A stretch of 64,000 nucleotides of DNA, from contig JAMCRJ010000053.1 of NCBI GenBank assembly GCA_023381645.1, positions 79,568 to 143,567 on the forward strand, given 5' to 3'. Under the pieces are notes generated by a model. That model had not been told where the DNA came from. It ran no database searches and saw only the letters and a list, made by a program, of their open reading frames with translations. The position numbers were made by a program, and so were the translations under genes. Each line of letters begins with the position of its first letter. The first letter of the stretch is position 1. Source of the stretch: Gammaproteobacteria bacterium (GTDB taxonomy: Bacteria; Pseudomonadota; Gammaproteobacteria; Acidithiobacillales; Acidithiobacillaceae). Below, one piece after another: positions 1 through 9,174 of the stretch.

Positions 1-726
1 CTGGGTGACGACGCTGAGGTAGCCCACGGCGCCCGCTTTATACTGGTTCTCGGTGAGATCCAGAAGCCGCTGCTCCTGTGCAACGATAGCCCGGGTGGCG
101 CGGATTTGCCCCTCTGCAGCCGCCTCACTGATGGCGGTGGTGACGATATTGCCGGTCAGGGTCAGTCGCGCCGCTTCCAGCTCCCACTGTTGATACTTCA
201 CCAAGGCTTCACTGTTGCGGTAGACCAGATGATTGACGCCGAAAATATCCGGGTAGTAGGAAACGCCAACACTTCCGGTGATCAGAGCGTAGTGAAAGCC
301 GCCGCTCCCCCCAAAGGCCGCTGAGCTGGACTTGCTCCGGTTGGCCTGCAGATTGCCGGTGACCTGTGGATAGAAGATACTGGCGTTCGCGCGCGCGGTG
401 GCCTCGGCCTGTTTCAACTGGGCCTGCGCCTGAGCGATGGTCGGGCTGTTTTTCAGGCCTACCGCGATTAGTTCGTCGAGCGCCTTTGAGTGAAAGAGTT
501 TCCACCACTCCTCATGCAGCTCTTTGCCATACGCAATCTCCTGCGCGTGACCGGAAGGGCCGCCCGGAGCCACGGTTTCTTTTGGGCTGATGCCCGCCGT
601 GTAAGGTGTTTTATCGGCCGGTGCCTGGGGAACACGCAGCGGCGGCTCAAAGCTGCAGGCCGCCAGACTTCCCGCAAGTGCCGTTGCCAGTACCGCAGCG
701 ACGGGTCTTGGTAGTGGTTTTTGCAC
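1..726 (-). CDS. RND efflux outer-membrane lipoprotein, NodT/CusC type (3' end outside window)
   Basis: Outer-membrane channel lipoprotein of a tripartite RND efflux pump. The reading frame runs from a GTG at 726 (AGAGG about 7 bases upstream) off the left window edge, so 242 codons are seen of the 450-500 usual for the family. Residues 1-25 form a lipoprotein signal ending in a lipobox (SLAAC), followed by a typical start of the mature part with EEWWKLF and LDELIAVGLKNSPTIAQAQAQLKQAEA, here cited only in pieces, which matches the first helical hairpin of OEP-family proteins. The pump and adaptor genes are expected to the left. Substrate cannot be deduced. A palindrome overlapping its promoter suggests local repressor control. 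Family assignment is firm; the start codon is likely. Confidence 0.85.
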   Translation of the reverse strand, partial: MQKPLPRPVAAVLATALAGSLAACSFEPPLRVPQAPADKTPYTAGISPKETVAPGGPSGHAQEIAYGKELHEEWWKLFHSKALDELIAVGLKNSPTIAQAQAQLKQAEATARANASIFYPQVTGNLQANRSKSSSAAFGGSGGFHYALITGSVGVSYYPDIFGVNHLVYRNSEALVKYQQWELEAARLTLTGNIVTTAISEAAAEGQIRATRAIVAQEQRLLDLTENQYKAGAVGYLSVVTQ

Positions 727-748
727 AACAACACCTCTCAACGGCCTG

Positions 749-793
749 TACCGACTGGTCAGTATAATGGCGAGAATCCCCCCTTTCTGTCAA
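749..793 (-). promoter_or_regulatory. Promoter with palindromic, TetR-like operator for the efflux gene
   Basis: On the minus strand TTGACA (793-788) is followed by a -10-like CATTAT or TATACT. The TATACT overlaps an imperfect 16-bp palindrome at 749-764 (TACCGACTGGTCAGTA). ACCGACTGGTCGGT-like palindromes are common targets of TetR/AcrR-type repressors of RND pumps. The regulator is not in the window. The palindrome is seen directly; the regulator class is inference. Confidence 0.4.
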
Positions 794-945
794 ACCAAAC
801 CCATTTTTTCCGTCGGCGCACGTTGGGCGCCGGCAAAGGTGCATCCGGGCCGGAATGATCTGTTCTAAAGAAGTATATATCGCCTCTTGAATTAGAGCGG
901 GTTTCACCCCATATTGGAAGCCGAGGGTTTTGATTGGAGGAGCGT

Positions 946-1728
946 ATGAAGACAAAATTTTTTGGAGCCATCGCCATGCTTTGCCTGCTGGCAGCACCTG
1001 TCGCATGGGCCGAGCCCAGTGTGGCCCAAGTTACCCAGGCCGTGCAGGCGGGCCACTTGAGTCAGGCGCAAGGCATGATGCAGGAGGTGTTGGCTGCGCA
1101 TCCGCAATCTGCGGAAGCACAGTATGTGGAAGCGCGAATTCTGGCGCGTCAGGGTGACTGGGCCGGGGCCAGCGCGGCTTTGCAGAAAGCGGAACAGCTC
1201 GCGCCTGCCATGCCCTTTGTCAAACCGCAGGTGCTGGCAACTTTTAAGCAGTCTCTGCAGCGACATGTTGACAATCCGGCCGGCAAAGCCGGGCACTGGG
1301 GTGTGGTGCTGGCCTTTTTCCTCGGATTGGTGGCTTTGATCGCGCTGATCTCCATGCTCCGGCGGCGCCGACAGCCGGGGATGTTGTACCGCGGGCAGCC
1401 TTCCGGACCTTTCGGTGGTACGAATGGTTACGGGCCCAATGGGCCGATGTATCCCGGCGGGGGTGCCATGGGCGGGATGCCGCAGCAAGGCGGAGGATTG
1501 GGGTCGAGTCTGGCATCGGGCATTGCCACCGGCGTAGGGGTGGGGGCAGGCCTGGCGGCCGGGCAGGCGCTGGCGGGAAGCCTCTTCGGACATGGCAGCG
1601 AGTCGGGTAATGTGAGCAGTGAAAGCGGCAATAATGCTCTCGGCCTGACGGACGACTCCTGGGGCAACGATCAACTAGCGTCCAATGATGATTTCGGTAT
1701 GGATGACGGCGGAGACAGCTGGGGTTAA
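946..1728 (+). CDS. Secreted, membrane-anchored TPR-like protein with glycine-rich and acidic tail
   Basis: Function unknown, 260 aa. ATG at 946 is preceded by GGAGG, better than the in-frame TTG at 934. Order of parts: signal peptide to about residue 22 (ending VAWAEP); about 85 residues of short helical TPR-like repeats (QAVQAGHLSQAQGMMQEVL, then ASAALQKAEQLAP); one membrane segment at about residues 118-136 (VVLAFFLGLVALIALISML) followed by an arginine cluster; a Gly/Met/Pro-rich linker; an alanine/glycine segment with small-residue spacing (about 185-210); and an acidic, tryptophan-containing tail with DDSWG and finally GDSWG. It is a monocistron between a divergent efflux gene and a convergent yceF, closed by its own terminator. 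The layout suggests an envelope protein that presents TPRs in the periplasm and the tail in the cytoplasm, which is inference. Confidence 0.75.
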   Translation: MKTKFFGAIAMLCLLAAPVAWAEPSVAQVTQAVQAGHLSQAQGMMQEVLAAHPQSAEAQYVEARILARQGDWAGASAALQKAEQLAPAMPFVKPQVLATFKQSLQRHVDNPAGKAGHWGVVLAFFLGLVALIALISMLRRRRQPGMLYRGQPSGPFGGTNGYGPNGPMYPGGGAMGGMPQQGGGLGSSLASGIATGVGVGAGLAAGQALAGSLFGHGSESGNVSSESGNNALGLTDDSWGNDQLASNDDFGMDDGGDSWG

Positions 1729-1750
1729 GCCGCTTGTTTTGCAAACTCGG

Positions 1751-1777
1751 AGGGGCGTCGCTGGATGCCCCTTTTTT
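1751..1777 (+). terminator. Intrinsic terminator
   Basis: AGGGGC (1751-1756) and GCCCCT (1767-1772) form a stem with a 10-base loop, followed by a T run. It ends the TPR-like gene just before the convergent yceF gene. Confidence 0.8.
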
Positions 1778-1794
1778 GAATTCGTTTGTGGGTA

Positions 1795-2373
1795 TTATGG
1801 CAACGGGTAACCGAGGTTGCGCAATGCCCGGCAGACGGCGATCAGAGGTAAACCCATCAGGGCGTTGGGATCCTCGCCTTCCATGTGTTCCACCAGGCTG
1901 ATTCCCAGCCCTTCGGAGCGAAAACTCCCGGCACAGTCCAAAGGCGTGTCCCGCTCCACGTAGCGATGGATCTCCGCATGGGTCAGTGCGTACAGGACGA
2001 CGCGATAGGGCACCAGAAACACTTCCGTGCCCGATGGGGCGACCACCGCCACACCATTCAAAAAATCCACCGCCTGGCCCTGCATCCAGGCCAGTTGCGC
2101 AACTGCCTGTTCGATATTTCCTGGTTTGCCGAGAATGCGGCCAGCACAGACGGCCACCTGATCGGCACCAATCACCACCGCTTGCGGGAAGCGTTGAGCG
2201 ACGGCCAGCGCCTTGGCGTCCGCCAGACGGCACACCAGTGTTTCAGGGGCTTCCTCTGGTAAGGGAGTTTCATCCACCGCTGTGATTTCCACCCGAAATG
2301 GGATCTGCAGCCGGTGCAGGAGGGCACGCCGGTAAGGGCTGGTGGAGGCCAGAATCAGTTCAGGTAAGGCCAT
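1795..2373 (-). CDS. yceF: Maf-family nucleotide pyrophosphatase, YceF type
   Basis: Hydrolyses non-canonical nucleoside triphosphates; the YceF branch prefers 7-methyl-GTP. The 192-aa protein opens with ELILASTSPYRRALL, the phosphate-binding Maf signature with the Y/W R R variant of the YceF branch, followed by VDETP, VIGADQV (catalytic Asp) and the C-terminal CAGSFRSEGLG and GLPLIAVCRAL. The ATG at 2373 is preferred over a GTG at 2379 because AAGGA lies 9 bases upstream of the ATG. It follows ppc by 12 bases and is probably co-transcribed with it. The usual neighbour of yceF, the yceD-rpmF cluster, is 20 kb away here. Confidence 0.9.
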   Translation of the reverse strand: MALPELILASTSPYRRALLHRLQIPFRVEITAVDETPLPEEAPETLVCRLADAKALAVAQRFPQAVVIGADQVAVCAGRILGKPGNIEQAVAQLAWMQGQAVDFLNGVAVVAPSGTEVFLVPYRVVLYALTHAEIHRYVERDTPLDCAGSFRSEGLGISLVEHMEGEDPNALMGLPLIAVCRALRNLGYPLP

Positions 2374-2385
2374 GCGCACGCGTCC

Positions 2386-5175
2386 TTAACCGGTATTGCG
2401 CTGACCGGCAGATATGGCGTTGATGGTGCGCAGCAAGGGATCCAGCCATATCTCCCGGAATTCCGGGGGGGTCTCGTCGTTGCGATAGCGCCGCAGCAAC
2501 GCAAGTTGAATATGGTTCAGAGGTTCCATATACACGTTGCGCCGTTGCAGGGAGAACGCCAGGGTTGGGTTGTCGGCAAGCAAATGGTCAGCCCCGACGA
2601 TAGCAAGCATCTCCGCCTGGCTGCTTTCAAATTCTGCCTGAATTTTACGGTAGATCGCGGTGGCGGCGTCCCGATCGTTGGGTAAGCCTGCGTATTCTCC
2701 GGCAATCGCCATGTCGGTCTTGGCCATCGCCATGCCGATATTCCCCATGAGCGCCCGAAAAAACGGCCAGTGCCGGTACATCTCCTGTAGTGCCTGCAAA
2801 CGTTCTGGCCTGTCCTCCCGCCAGCGGGCGAGGGCGGAACCTAGGCCATACCATGCCGGAAGAACATGCCGTGACTGAGCCCAGGCGAATATCCATGGAA
2901 TGGCACGGATGGAGGACATGGAGCGATCACTGCGCTGGCGATGGGAGGGGCGCGAGCCGATGTTCATGTGGGCGATTTCGTTGAGGGGGGTGGCTTCGTA
3001 GAAATAGTCCATGAATCCTGGGGTATTTTCCGTGAGATCGCGGTATATGGCCTCCCCGGTCCGGGTGAGTTCCGCCATGATTTTCAGATGGTCCGGGTTA
3101 TCGCCCGACGCCGACCGAACCAGTCCTATGCTCGCCTTGATGAGGCCCGCCGTACCTACGGTCAGTTCATACACCGCGGTCTCCAGATTGGCGTACTTGA
3201 AGGAAAGCACCTCTCCCTGTTCAGTAATTTTGATCTGCCCGCGTACCGTATCCGGTGGCTGTGCCAGAATGGCTTCATAGGTGGGCCCACCGCCGCGGCC
3301 CACACTGCCGCCGCGACCGTGAAAAACTCGAATCCGTATTTTCCGTTTGTCTGCCAGAGCTGCCAGCCGTAGCTGGGCCTGATACAGGGACCAACTGGAA
3401 GAAAGTATACCGCCATCTTTGCAAGAGTCAGAATAGCCCAGCATCACCTCCTGGAGGTCATCCTGACTGCCGAGAATCTTGGCGTAAACCGGGTTGTCCA
3501 GCAGGGAGGACATCACCGTATCCATACGCTCCAGATCGTGAATGGTTTCAAACAGCGGGGTAATGGCGATCTCGCTATAGAGACCCTGCCGTGACCACCC
3601 GGCCAGGCCGAACTCCTTGGCAAGTACCAGTACCTCCATAATGTGGCTCGCTTCATGGGTCATGGAGATGACGTAGTTGCCAAAGCCGGCGGTACTGACT
3701 TCACGCCGTAGCTGGGCGATGCAGCGGAACATCGCGCAGGTTTCCGCCGCCATCGGGGACAGGTCGGGCGCTTGCTCTACCAGCGGACCAGGGCGGCGCA
3801 GCGCGTCGGAAAGCGCCAACATGCGCGCTTCTTCGGGAAGTTCCAGGTAGTTGGCGAAGCCTGGAATTCCGGCGAAAAGCTCGGCGATGGTGCGGGAGTG
3901 CACGGAAGATTCCTGGCGGATATCCAGGTTGGCCAGGTGAAAGCCGAAGGTCTGGACCAGCCATATGATCTCCTGGACCTCGTTGTCGGCGATATACCCG
4001 TCATTGTGGCCACGCAGTGAGTCACGTACCAGCAAAAGGTCATCAAGGAAATCCTCCGCTGCGGCATAAGCGGGGCCCGCCGTCTCATTCAAGACCTGAC
4101 CGTTTTCCAGTTGGCGCAGACGCAAGTCGAGACGGGTCATCATGTAACGCAGCTTGCGGCGATAGGGCTCACTGGGGAAACGTTGGTCCACCCACTCAGC
4201 AAGCTCTGGAAAGTCGTCTGCATCACGCTCCAATGAAGCAAGCAGAACGGGAGAGATAGCACAGAAGCGGCTGGAATGTCCGAGCAACTGATAAAGGTCG
4301 CTCAGACGCTGCTGATATTCTTTCAATACTTCAATGCTCTGGGTACGCAAAGCCCAGCCGGTAATGGCCGCGGTAACATTGGGATTGCCGTCCCGGTCCC
4401 CCCCGATCCAGGAACCAAAGCGGATAAACGCGGGAATATCGATATCGGCATTTGCAAAAACCCGGCGCGCGGCCCGGCGCGCGGCCCGATAGGTCAGAGG
4501 TACCGCCTCGAACAGGCTGTCGCGGAAGTAGAACAGACCGTTTTCCACCTCGTCCTGCACCTGTGGCTTGTTGGTGCGCACCTCTTCCGTTTCCCAGAGT
4601 ATCTGGATCTGCGCCCGCAGGTTATCCATCACCTCCTGTTCTTCTTCGTCATTGAGCGCAGAATCGTCGAGCATCTTGCTGGTCACGAAAATGCGGCGCA
4701 GGCCATGAAGGACCGTCCGGCGCTTGGACTCCGTAGGGTGTGCCGTGAATACCGGCAGATAACGGATCTGATCCAGGAGAAATTGCAATTGTCCGGGGTT
4801 GATACCCTGGCCTTGCAGTTGGCGGAAAGTTTCCTCGAAGGACCCTGTCCACAGCATGCTTCCCTTTTGGAGCAGACGGCGGCGGTGCAGGTGCTGGAAC
4901 TCCTCTTCGGCGATGTTGACCAAGCTGAAATAGGTGTTAAACGCACGGATGACCAGGACCAGATCGTCCTGGGGAAGGGCGTCGATAAAGCGGGCGAGTC
5001 GTTCCCGGAGGCGAAGATCCTCCCGCTTGTGGAGGCGAATGTATCCCTGACGCAGTTGCTCCACAGCGTTGAATACGCGATGTCCGGCCTGTTCGCGCAG
5101 GACCTCTCCCAGCAGGTTGCCGAGCAACTTGACCCGGCTACGGAGCGCTTTACCGTTGAGGGCCTTTTTTTCCAC
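2386..5175 (-). CDS. ppc: Phosphoenolpyruvate carboxylase
   Basis: Anaplerotic enzyme forming oxaloacetate from phosphoenolpyruvate and bicarbonate. At 929 aa it has full family length. Visible motifs are VFTAHPTESKRR (catalytic His), GGDRDGNP, the loop FHGRGGSVGRGGGP, the active-site lysine motif GYSDSCKDGG, and a C-terminus ending QRNTG as in other bacterial PEPCs. GTG start at 5175 with AAGGAG 9 bases upstream. In a carbon-fixing autotroph this enzyme would feed the incomplete or branched TCA cycle; the lifestyle is inference. Followed at once by yceF. Confidence 0.97.
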   Translation of the reverse strand: MEKKALNGKALRSRVKLLGNLLGEVLREQAGHRVFNAVEQLRQGYIRLHKREDLRLRERLARFIDALPQDDLVLVIRAFNTYFSLVNIAEEEFQHLHRRRLLQKGSMLWTGSFEETFRQLQGQGINPGQLQFLLDQIRYLPVFTAHPTESKRRTVLHGLRRIFVTSKMLDDSALNDEEEQEVMDNLRAQIQILWETEEVRTNKPQVQDEVENGLFYFRDSLFEAVPLTYRAARRAARRVFANADIDIPAFIRFGSWIGGDRDGNPNVTAAITGWALRTQSIEVLKEYQQRLSDLYQLLGHSSRFCAISPVLLASLERDADDFPELAEWVDQRFPSEPYRRKLRYMMTRLDLRLRQLENGQVLNETAGPAYAAAEDFLDDLLLVRDSLRGHNDGYIADNEVQEIIWLVQTFGFHLANLDIRQESSVHSRTIAELFAGIPGFANYLELPEEARMLALSDALRRPGPLVEQAPDLSPMAAETCAMFRCIAQLRREVSTAGFGNYVISMTHEASHIMEVLVLAKEFGLAGWSRQGLYSEIAITPLFETIHDLERMDTVMSSLLDNPVYAKILGSQDDLQEVMLGYSDSCKDGGILSSSWSLYQAQLRLAALADKRKIRIRVFHGRGGSVGRGGGPTYEAILAQPPDTVRGQIKITEQGEVLSFKYANLETAVYELTVGTAGLIKASIGLVRSASGDNPDHLKIMAELTRTGEAIYRDLTENTPGFMDYFYEATPLNEIAHMNIGSRPSHRQRSDRSMSSIRAIPWIFAWAQSRHVLPAWYGLGSALARWREDRPERLQALQEMYRHWPFFRALMGNIGMAMAKTDMAIAGEYAGLPNDRDAATAIYRKIQAEFESSQAEMLAIVGADHLLADNPTLAFSLQRRNVYMEPLNHIQLALLRRYRNDETPPEFREIWLDPLLRTINAISAGQRNTG

Positions 5176-5508
5176 GTATGTTGTCTCCTTTGAGGCTGAT
5201 CTGCCCAGAAACCGCCTGGCAAACCCCTGTTGCCGCTCTCGGCGCCGGGCAGGCGGAGCAGAACGGCGCGTGAGATCCTTTTGACGGCTGGCTTTGCATC
5301 TAACGTAATGGCAAGTGTGCGGCAGGTCAATTCACAGCGAGGACCGGTCACCGCAACCCTCGCCCCGAGGCAGCTTCCCGATGTCGCGCAATGCATGGCA
5401 TTCGGTTTGTTTTTGCGGTAGGCTGTTGGCCTCGCAGTGGAAGGAGGCCCGCAGGCTTTTTCACTACACCTAAAAGCGCCATAAAGCGACAGTCTTAAGG
5501 AGATAAAA
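5176..5508. other. Intergenic region between divergent ppc and hfq
   Basis: This 333-base region should hold the promoters of both genes. I see no strong sigma70 pair. A 6-bp inverted repeat (GGCCTC/GAGGCC) lies at 5428-5449. The strong AAGGAG ribosome-binding site of hfq is at its right end. No open frame with coding character is seen. Confidence 0.6.
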
Positions 5509-5775
5509 ATGGCCGGACAACAAAAAGGACAGGTCCTTCAGGATCCTTTCCTCAATCTTTTGCGTAAAGAACATGTTCCTGTCGCCATCTATCTGGTGAA
5601 CGGCATCAAGCTGCAAGGTTTCGTGGAGTCCTTTGACCAGTTTGTCGTGCTACTACGCAACAACGTCAGTCAGATGATTTATAAACACGCCATTTCCACG
5701 GTGGTCCCTGGCCGCGATGTGCGTTTGCCTTTGCCGGAAGCTGAAGGTGAGAGCAGCACCGAAGAAGAGGCCTGA
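5509..5775 (+). CDS. hfq: RNA chaperone Hfq
   Basis: Hexameric Sm-like protein that pairs small RNAs with mRNAs. The 88-aa protein holds the Sm1 motif ([26 protein letters not shown]) and the Sm2 motif [12 protein letters not shown], with QDPFLN near the N-terminus for A/U-tract binding. The tail after residue 72 is short and acidic ([10 protein letters not shown]). AAGGAG precedes the ATG. It heads the hfq-hflX-hflK-hflC cluster, but the usual upstream gene miaA lies 36 kb away in this genome. Confidence 0.98.
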   Translation: MAGQQKGQVLQDPFLNLLRKEHVPVAIYLVNGIKLQGFVESFDQFVVLLRNNVSQMIYKHAISTVVPGRDVRLPLPEAEGESSTEEEA

Positions 5776-5798
5776 TCCTGGCGAATACCGCAGTCGCT

Positions 5799-7097
5799 GT
5801 GGCCGCGCCCCGGGAGAGGATTCTGCTCGTCCATGTGGTATTACATGGTGCGGCGGATCCCGACGCGGGGGCGGAGTTTTTTCATCTGGCCACTGATAGT
5901 GGCGCGGATGTGTTGGAACTGCTTTCCGTTCAGCGCGGGCGTCCCGATCCTGCGACCTTTCTGGGGCGTGGCAAGGTGGCGGAACTGGCGGAGCGAGTTG
6001 CAGCATTATCCGTGGACCTCGTTCTTTTCGACAGGGTTTTGAGTCCTGTGCAGGAGCGCAATCTGGAGTGCGCGCTCCACTGCCGCGTTGTCGACCGGAT
6101 AGGTCTCATCCTCGATATTTTTGCGCGGCGGGCACGGACCCATGAAGGCAAACTGCAGGTGGAGTTGGCGCAACTGACGCGCCTCCGTACCCGCCTCATC
6201 CGCGGCTGGACCCATCTGGAACGCCAGCGCGGCGGCATCGGATTGCGTGGTCCGGGTGAAACGCAACTGGAAACAGACCGTCGTCTCGTCGGCGAACGCA
6301 TTCTTTCCCTGCGCGGGCGCCTGATCAAAGTGGCTGCACATCGGGCCACACAGCGGCGGGCGCGGCAGCGGGCACCCCTGCCGACGGTTGCCTTGGTCGG
6401 TTATACCAATGCCGGAAAATCCTCCCTCTTCAATACCCTCACGAAAAGTTCCAGCTACGCCGCGGACCGTCTTTTCGCGACCCTCGATCCCGCCATCCGG
6501 CGTTTGCAGATAGAGGGGCATGAAGCCATTCTCCTGGCCGATACCGTCGGTTTTTTGCGCGACTTGCCCACCGACTTGATTGCCGCTTTTCGGGCGACTC
6601 TGGAAGAGGTAAACCAGGCGCAATTACTTCTTCATGTAGTGGACAGCAGCGCGCCTGATCGCGATGCCCAGATTGCGGCGGTAGACGCGGTATTGAAGGA
6701 AATTGGTGCGGAGGATATTCCCCGTGTGCTGATACTGAACAAAGTGGATATCACCGGAGATGTGCCAGGAAACGTGTATGAGAGCTCCGGCAAACTGGCA
6801 GCGGTGCGTGTCAGCGCGCACTCGGGTGTCGGCATACCCGAGCTGCTGCAGGCCGTGACGCAGCGTGTGGGGCGCTCCATGTTGCGCGCTGATCTGACGC
6901 TGATGCCTGAAGAAGGAGCCCTGCGTGCGCGGATACATCGTCTGGCCAGTGTTATTGATGAGCGTTTTGACGAACAGGGCAGGACACATCTGACTTTTGA
7001 CATTGATGATCTCAACTGGCGGCGCCTGCATACGCAGATGCGCGATAGCGGTTGTCAGGCGATGGACGCGCCCCCTACAATACCGGCTGATGGCTGA
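5799..7097 (+). CDS. hflX: Ribosome-associated GTPase HflX
   Basis: GTPase that splits stalled or heat-damaged 70S ribosomes. 432 aa. The N-terminal HflX domain carries GRGK near residue 57 and GPGETQLETDRR near 151; the G domain has the P-loop GYTNAGKSS (201-209), G3 DTVGFLRDLP and G4 NKVD. GTG at 5799 was taken as start because there is no other good start downstream of the hfq stop, although its ribosome-binding site is weak and coupling to hfq translation is likely. Second gene of the hfq operon. Confidence 0.95.
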   Translation: MAAPRERILLVHVVLHGAADPDAGAEFFHLATDSGADVLELLSVQRGRPDPATFLGRGKVAELAERVAALSVDLVLFDRVLSPVQERNLECALHCRVVDRIGLILDIFARRARTHEGKLQVELAQLTRLRTRLIRGWTHLERQRGGIGLRGPGETQLETDRRLVGERILSLRGRLIKVAAHRATQRRARQRAPLPTVALVGYTNAGKSSLFNTLTKSSSYAADRLFATLDPAIRRLQIEGHEAILLADTVGFLRDLPTDLIAAFRATLEEVNQAQLLLHVVDSSAPDRDAQIAAVDAVLKEIGAEDIPRVLILNKVDITGDVPGNVYESSGKLAAVRVSAHSGVGIPELLQAVTQRVGRSMLRADLTLMPEEGALRARIHRLASVIDERFDEQGRTHLTFDIDDLNWRRLHTQMRDSGCQAMDAPPTIPADG

Positions 7098-7111
7098 GGA
7101 AGGAGAGCAGT

Positions 7112-8305
7112 ATGCCGTGGAGTGATCCGGGCGGGAACGGAAACAAAAACGATAACAACCCCTGGGGACGACGTCCCGGTGCGCAAAAGCCGGTTTTCGA
7201 TATTCAGAAAATTACCCGGGAGCTGAAAAAACTGGGCGGTATTTTCGGCTCGGGCGGTGGGCGCAGCGGTGGGCCGAAGATGGATTACAAGTGGTTGCAC
7301 CTCCTGCCTTTCCTGGTGATCGCCGTGCTGATCCTGTTCTGGATTGCTTCCGGCATCTATGTCGTGGCACCGGGTGAAGAAGGTGTGGTGCTGCGTTTTG
7401 GCAGAGAGGTCGGTATCACCCAACCCGGTTTACACTACCGCCTCCCTTTTCCCTTTGAGAGGGTATACTTGCCCAATGTAGCGCAGAGCCGGCGCCTGGT
7501 TCTGGGCTATAGCGGTGATGCCGACACGCGGAATCCCGGCATGATGCTGACCGCGGACGAAAGTGTGGTGGATGTCCGTTTTGCTGTGCAGTATCGCATC
7601 ACCAATGCCGGACATTACCTGTTTGCCACCGTGAATCCGGATCAGTTGATTTCCTTTTGTGCGGAGTCCGCCATGCGGGAGGTCGTGGGACGCAACAAAA
7701 TCGACGGCCTGCTCACTTCCGGCAAAGGCGCCATTCAGCAACAGGTGCAGCAAATCACCCAAAACCTGCTGAGCCGTTACCACGCCGGGGTCAGCGTTGA
7801 TTCGATCCAGTTGTTGGAGGTGACGCCTCCCAAGGTGGTCCAGCCGGCGTTTGCGGATGTGGTAAAGGCGCGTGAAGACATGGAACAGGCGCGCGACGAA
7901 GCGCGGGCCTATGCGAACGCAGTCGTTCCAAAAGCCACAGGGGAGGCCGCTGCGATGGTGACGAACGCCGAAGGTTATAAACAGCAGGTGGTCGACCGGG
8001 CCAAGGGGGACAGCGCACGCTTCACCGACATTCTCCAGGCCTATCAGAAAAATCCGAAAGTGGTGAGTGAGCGCATGTACTTGCGCACCATGCAGGACAT
8101 TCTGAGCCATACCCCGAAAGTGATTGTCGAGAGCAAGGGACAGCCCGTGATATATCTCCATATGCCCGCCAGGACTCCCGCGGCGGTCAGTAGTCCGACG
8201 AGATCCGCGGCAGAAACCGCGCCGGCCGTATCTGTGGCCCCGCCGGTCGCACCGACGATCAGCCCGGTGGCTCTGCCGGCCGCTGTGTCGGGAGCCGGCT
8301 CATGA
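7112..8305 (+). CDS. hflK: FtsH modulator subunit HflK (SPFH/band 7)
   Basis: With HflC it forms the SPFH cage around the AAA protease FtsH in the inner membrane. 397 aa: a Gly/Asn-rich cytoplasmic N-terminus (NPWGRRPG), one membrane segment at about residues 61-82 (LLPFLVIAVLILFWIASGIY), then the band-7 domain starting VVAPGEEGVVLRFG. The C-terminal 35 residues are Ala/Pro-rich (APPVAPTISPVALP), as often in HflK. ATG at 7112 with GGAGAG upstream. The stop overlaps the hflC start as ATGA, so translation of the pair is coupled. Confidence 0.95.
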   Translation: MPWSDPGGNGNKNDNNPWGRRPGAQKPVFDIQKITRELKKLGGIFGSGGGRSGGPKMDYKWLHLLPFLVIAVLILFWIASGIYVVAPGEEGVVLRFGREVGITQPGLHYRLPFPFERVYLPNVAQSRRLVLGYSGDADTRNPGMMLTADESVVDVRFAVQYRITNAGHYLFATVNPDQLISFCAESAMREVVGRNKIDGLLTSGKGAIQQQVQQITQNLLSRYHAGVSVDSIQLLEVTPPKVVQPAFADVVKAREDMEQARDEARAYANAVVPKATGEAAAMVTNAEGYKQQVVDRAKGDSARFTDILQAYQKNPKVVSERMYLRTMQDILSHTPKVIVESKGQPVIYLHMPARTPAAVSSPTRSAAETAPAVSVAPPVAPTISPVALPAAVSGAGS

Positions 8306-9174
8306 AGAACTGGGCCTGGAGTGTGATTATTGCGGTATTGGCGCTGGTGCTGCTGGCGTCGGCTAGCTTTTATTCCGTATCCATGACCCAGACCGCCGTG
8401 GTGCTGCAATTTGGTAAAGCAGTGCGCGTGGTGGAATCCCCTGGGCTCTATATGAAGTGGCCCATTGCGCAGAATGTGGCTTTTATCGATAAGAGTCTGT
8501 CCAGCTATAGCACGCAGCCGGAACCATTCTTGACGGTGGGGAAAAAGCCGGTGCTTATCGGCCTTTTTGCCGAATGGCGAGTAGCCGATCCGCTGGTTTT
8601 CTACACCCGCCTGCATAACGACGGGACCGCAGAGAGCCGGATTGGCGATGTTGTGCGTTCTGCGTTGCGGAGTGAGGTCGGCAAGACGACGCTGAAGTCG
8701 GTGATACAGGGCCAACGCAGCGACCTGATGGATCCGGTGCTGGCGGAGGCCAATCAGCGTCTTCAGCCACTGGGTGTGCATCTGGCCGATCTGCGTATCC
8801 TGCAGGTGGGTTTGCCCACGGATGTGCTGCAAGCCGTCTATAAACGGATGGAGGCTGAGCGTGCGGAGGAGGCCAATGCCTACCGCTCCCAGGGGGCTGC
8901 GGATGCTGCCAAAATCCGCGCTGAGGCGAACAAGGAACAAACCCGGATTATGGCGGCTGCCTACCGGCAGCAGGAAGAACTGAAGGGGCAGGGAGACGCG
9001 GAAGCAGCGTCTATTTATGGTGCCGCATACGGCAAGGATCCGGCATTTTACGCGTTTTATCGCAGTCTGGAAGCGTACCGCCACAGCCTGAGTGACAAAG
9101 ACGTGCTGGTGCTCAGTCCGGATGCGCCATTCTTCCGGTATTTCCGCCACTCGTTGGAGCCGGCAGGCAAATGA
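8302..9174 (+). CDS. hflC: FtsH modulator subunit HflC (SPFH/band 7)
   Basis: Partner of HflK in the periplasm-facing FtsH-regulating complex. 290 aa with an N-terminal membrane anchor (residues 5-23, WSVIIAVLALVLLASASFY), then MTQTAVVLQFGKAVRVV of the band-7 domain, and a coiled-coil stretch rich in Ala/Glu (AEEANAYRSQGAADAAKIRAE in two pieces). The C-terminus contains VLVLSPDAPFFRYF, conserved in HflC. It overlaps hflK by ATGA and hisZ by ATGA. Confidence 0.95.
   Translation: MKNWAWSVIIAVLALVLLASASFYSVSMTQTAVVLQFGKAVRVVESPGLYMKWPIAQNVAFIDKSLSSYSTQPEPFLTVGKKPVLIGLFAEWRVADPLVFYTRLHNDGTAESRIGDVVRSALRSEVGKTTLKSVIQGQRSDLMDPVLAEANQRLQPLGVHLADLRILQVGLPTDVLQAVYKRMEAERAEEANAYRSQGAADAAKIRAEANKEQTRIMAAAYRQQEELKGQGDAEAASIYGAAYGKDPAFYAFYRSLEAYRHSLSDKDVLVLSPDAPFFRYFRHSLEPAGK

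Noticed and set aside
1244..2233. 329-codon minus-strand frame across the TPR-like gene and yceF
   Set aside because: It overlaps two recognisable genes and a terminator, and its translation is Arg/Pro-rich without motifs.
4276..5193. 305-codon open frame on the plus strand opposite ppc
   Set aside because: It lies wholly antisense to the conserved ppc coding sequence and matches no family; it is a by-product of GC-rich codon use.
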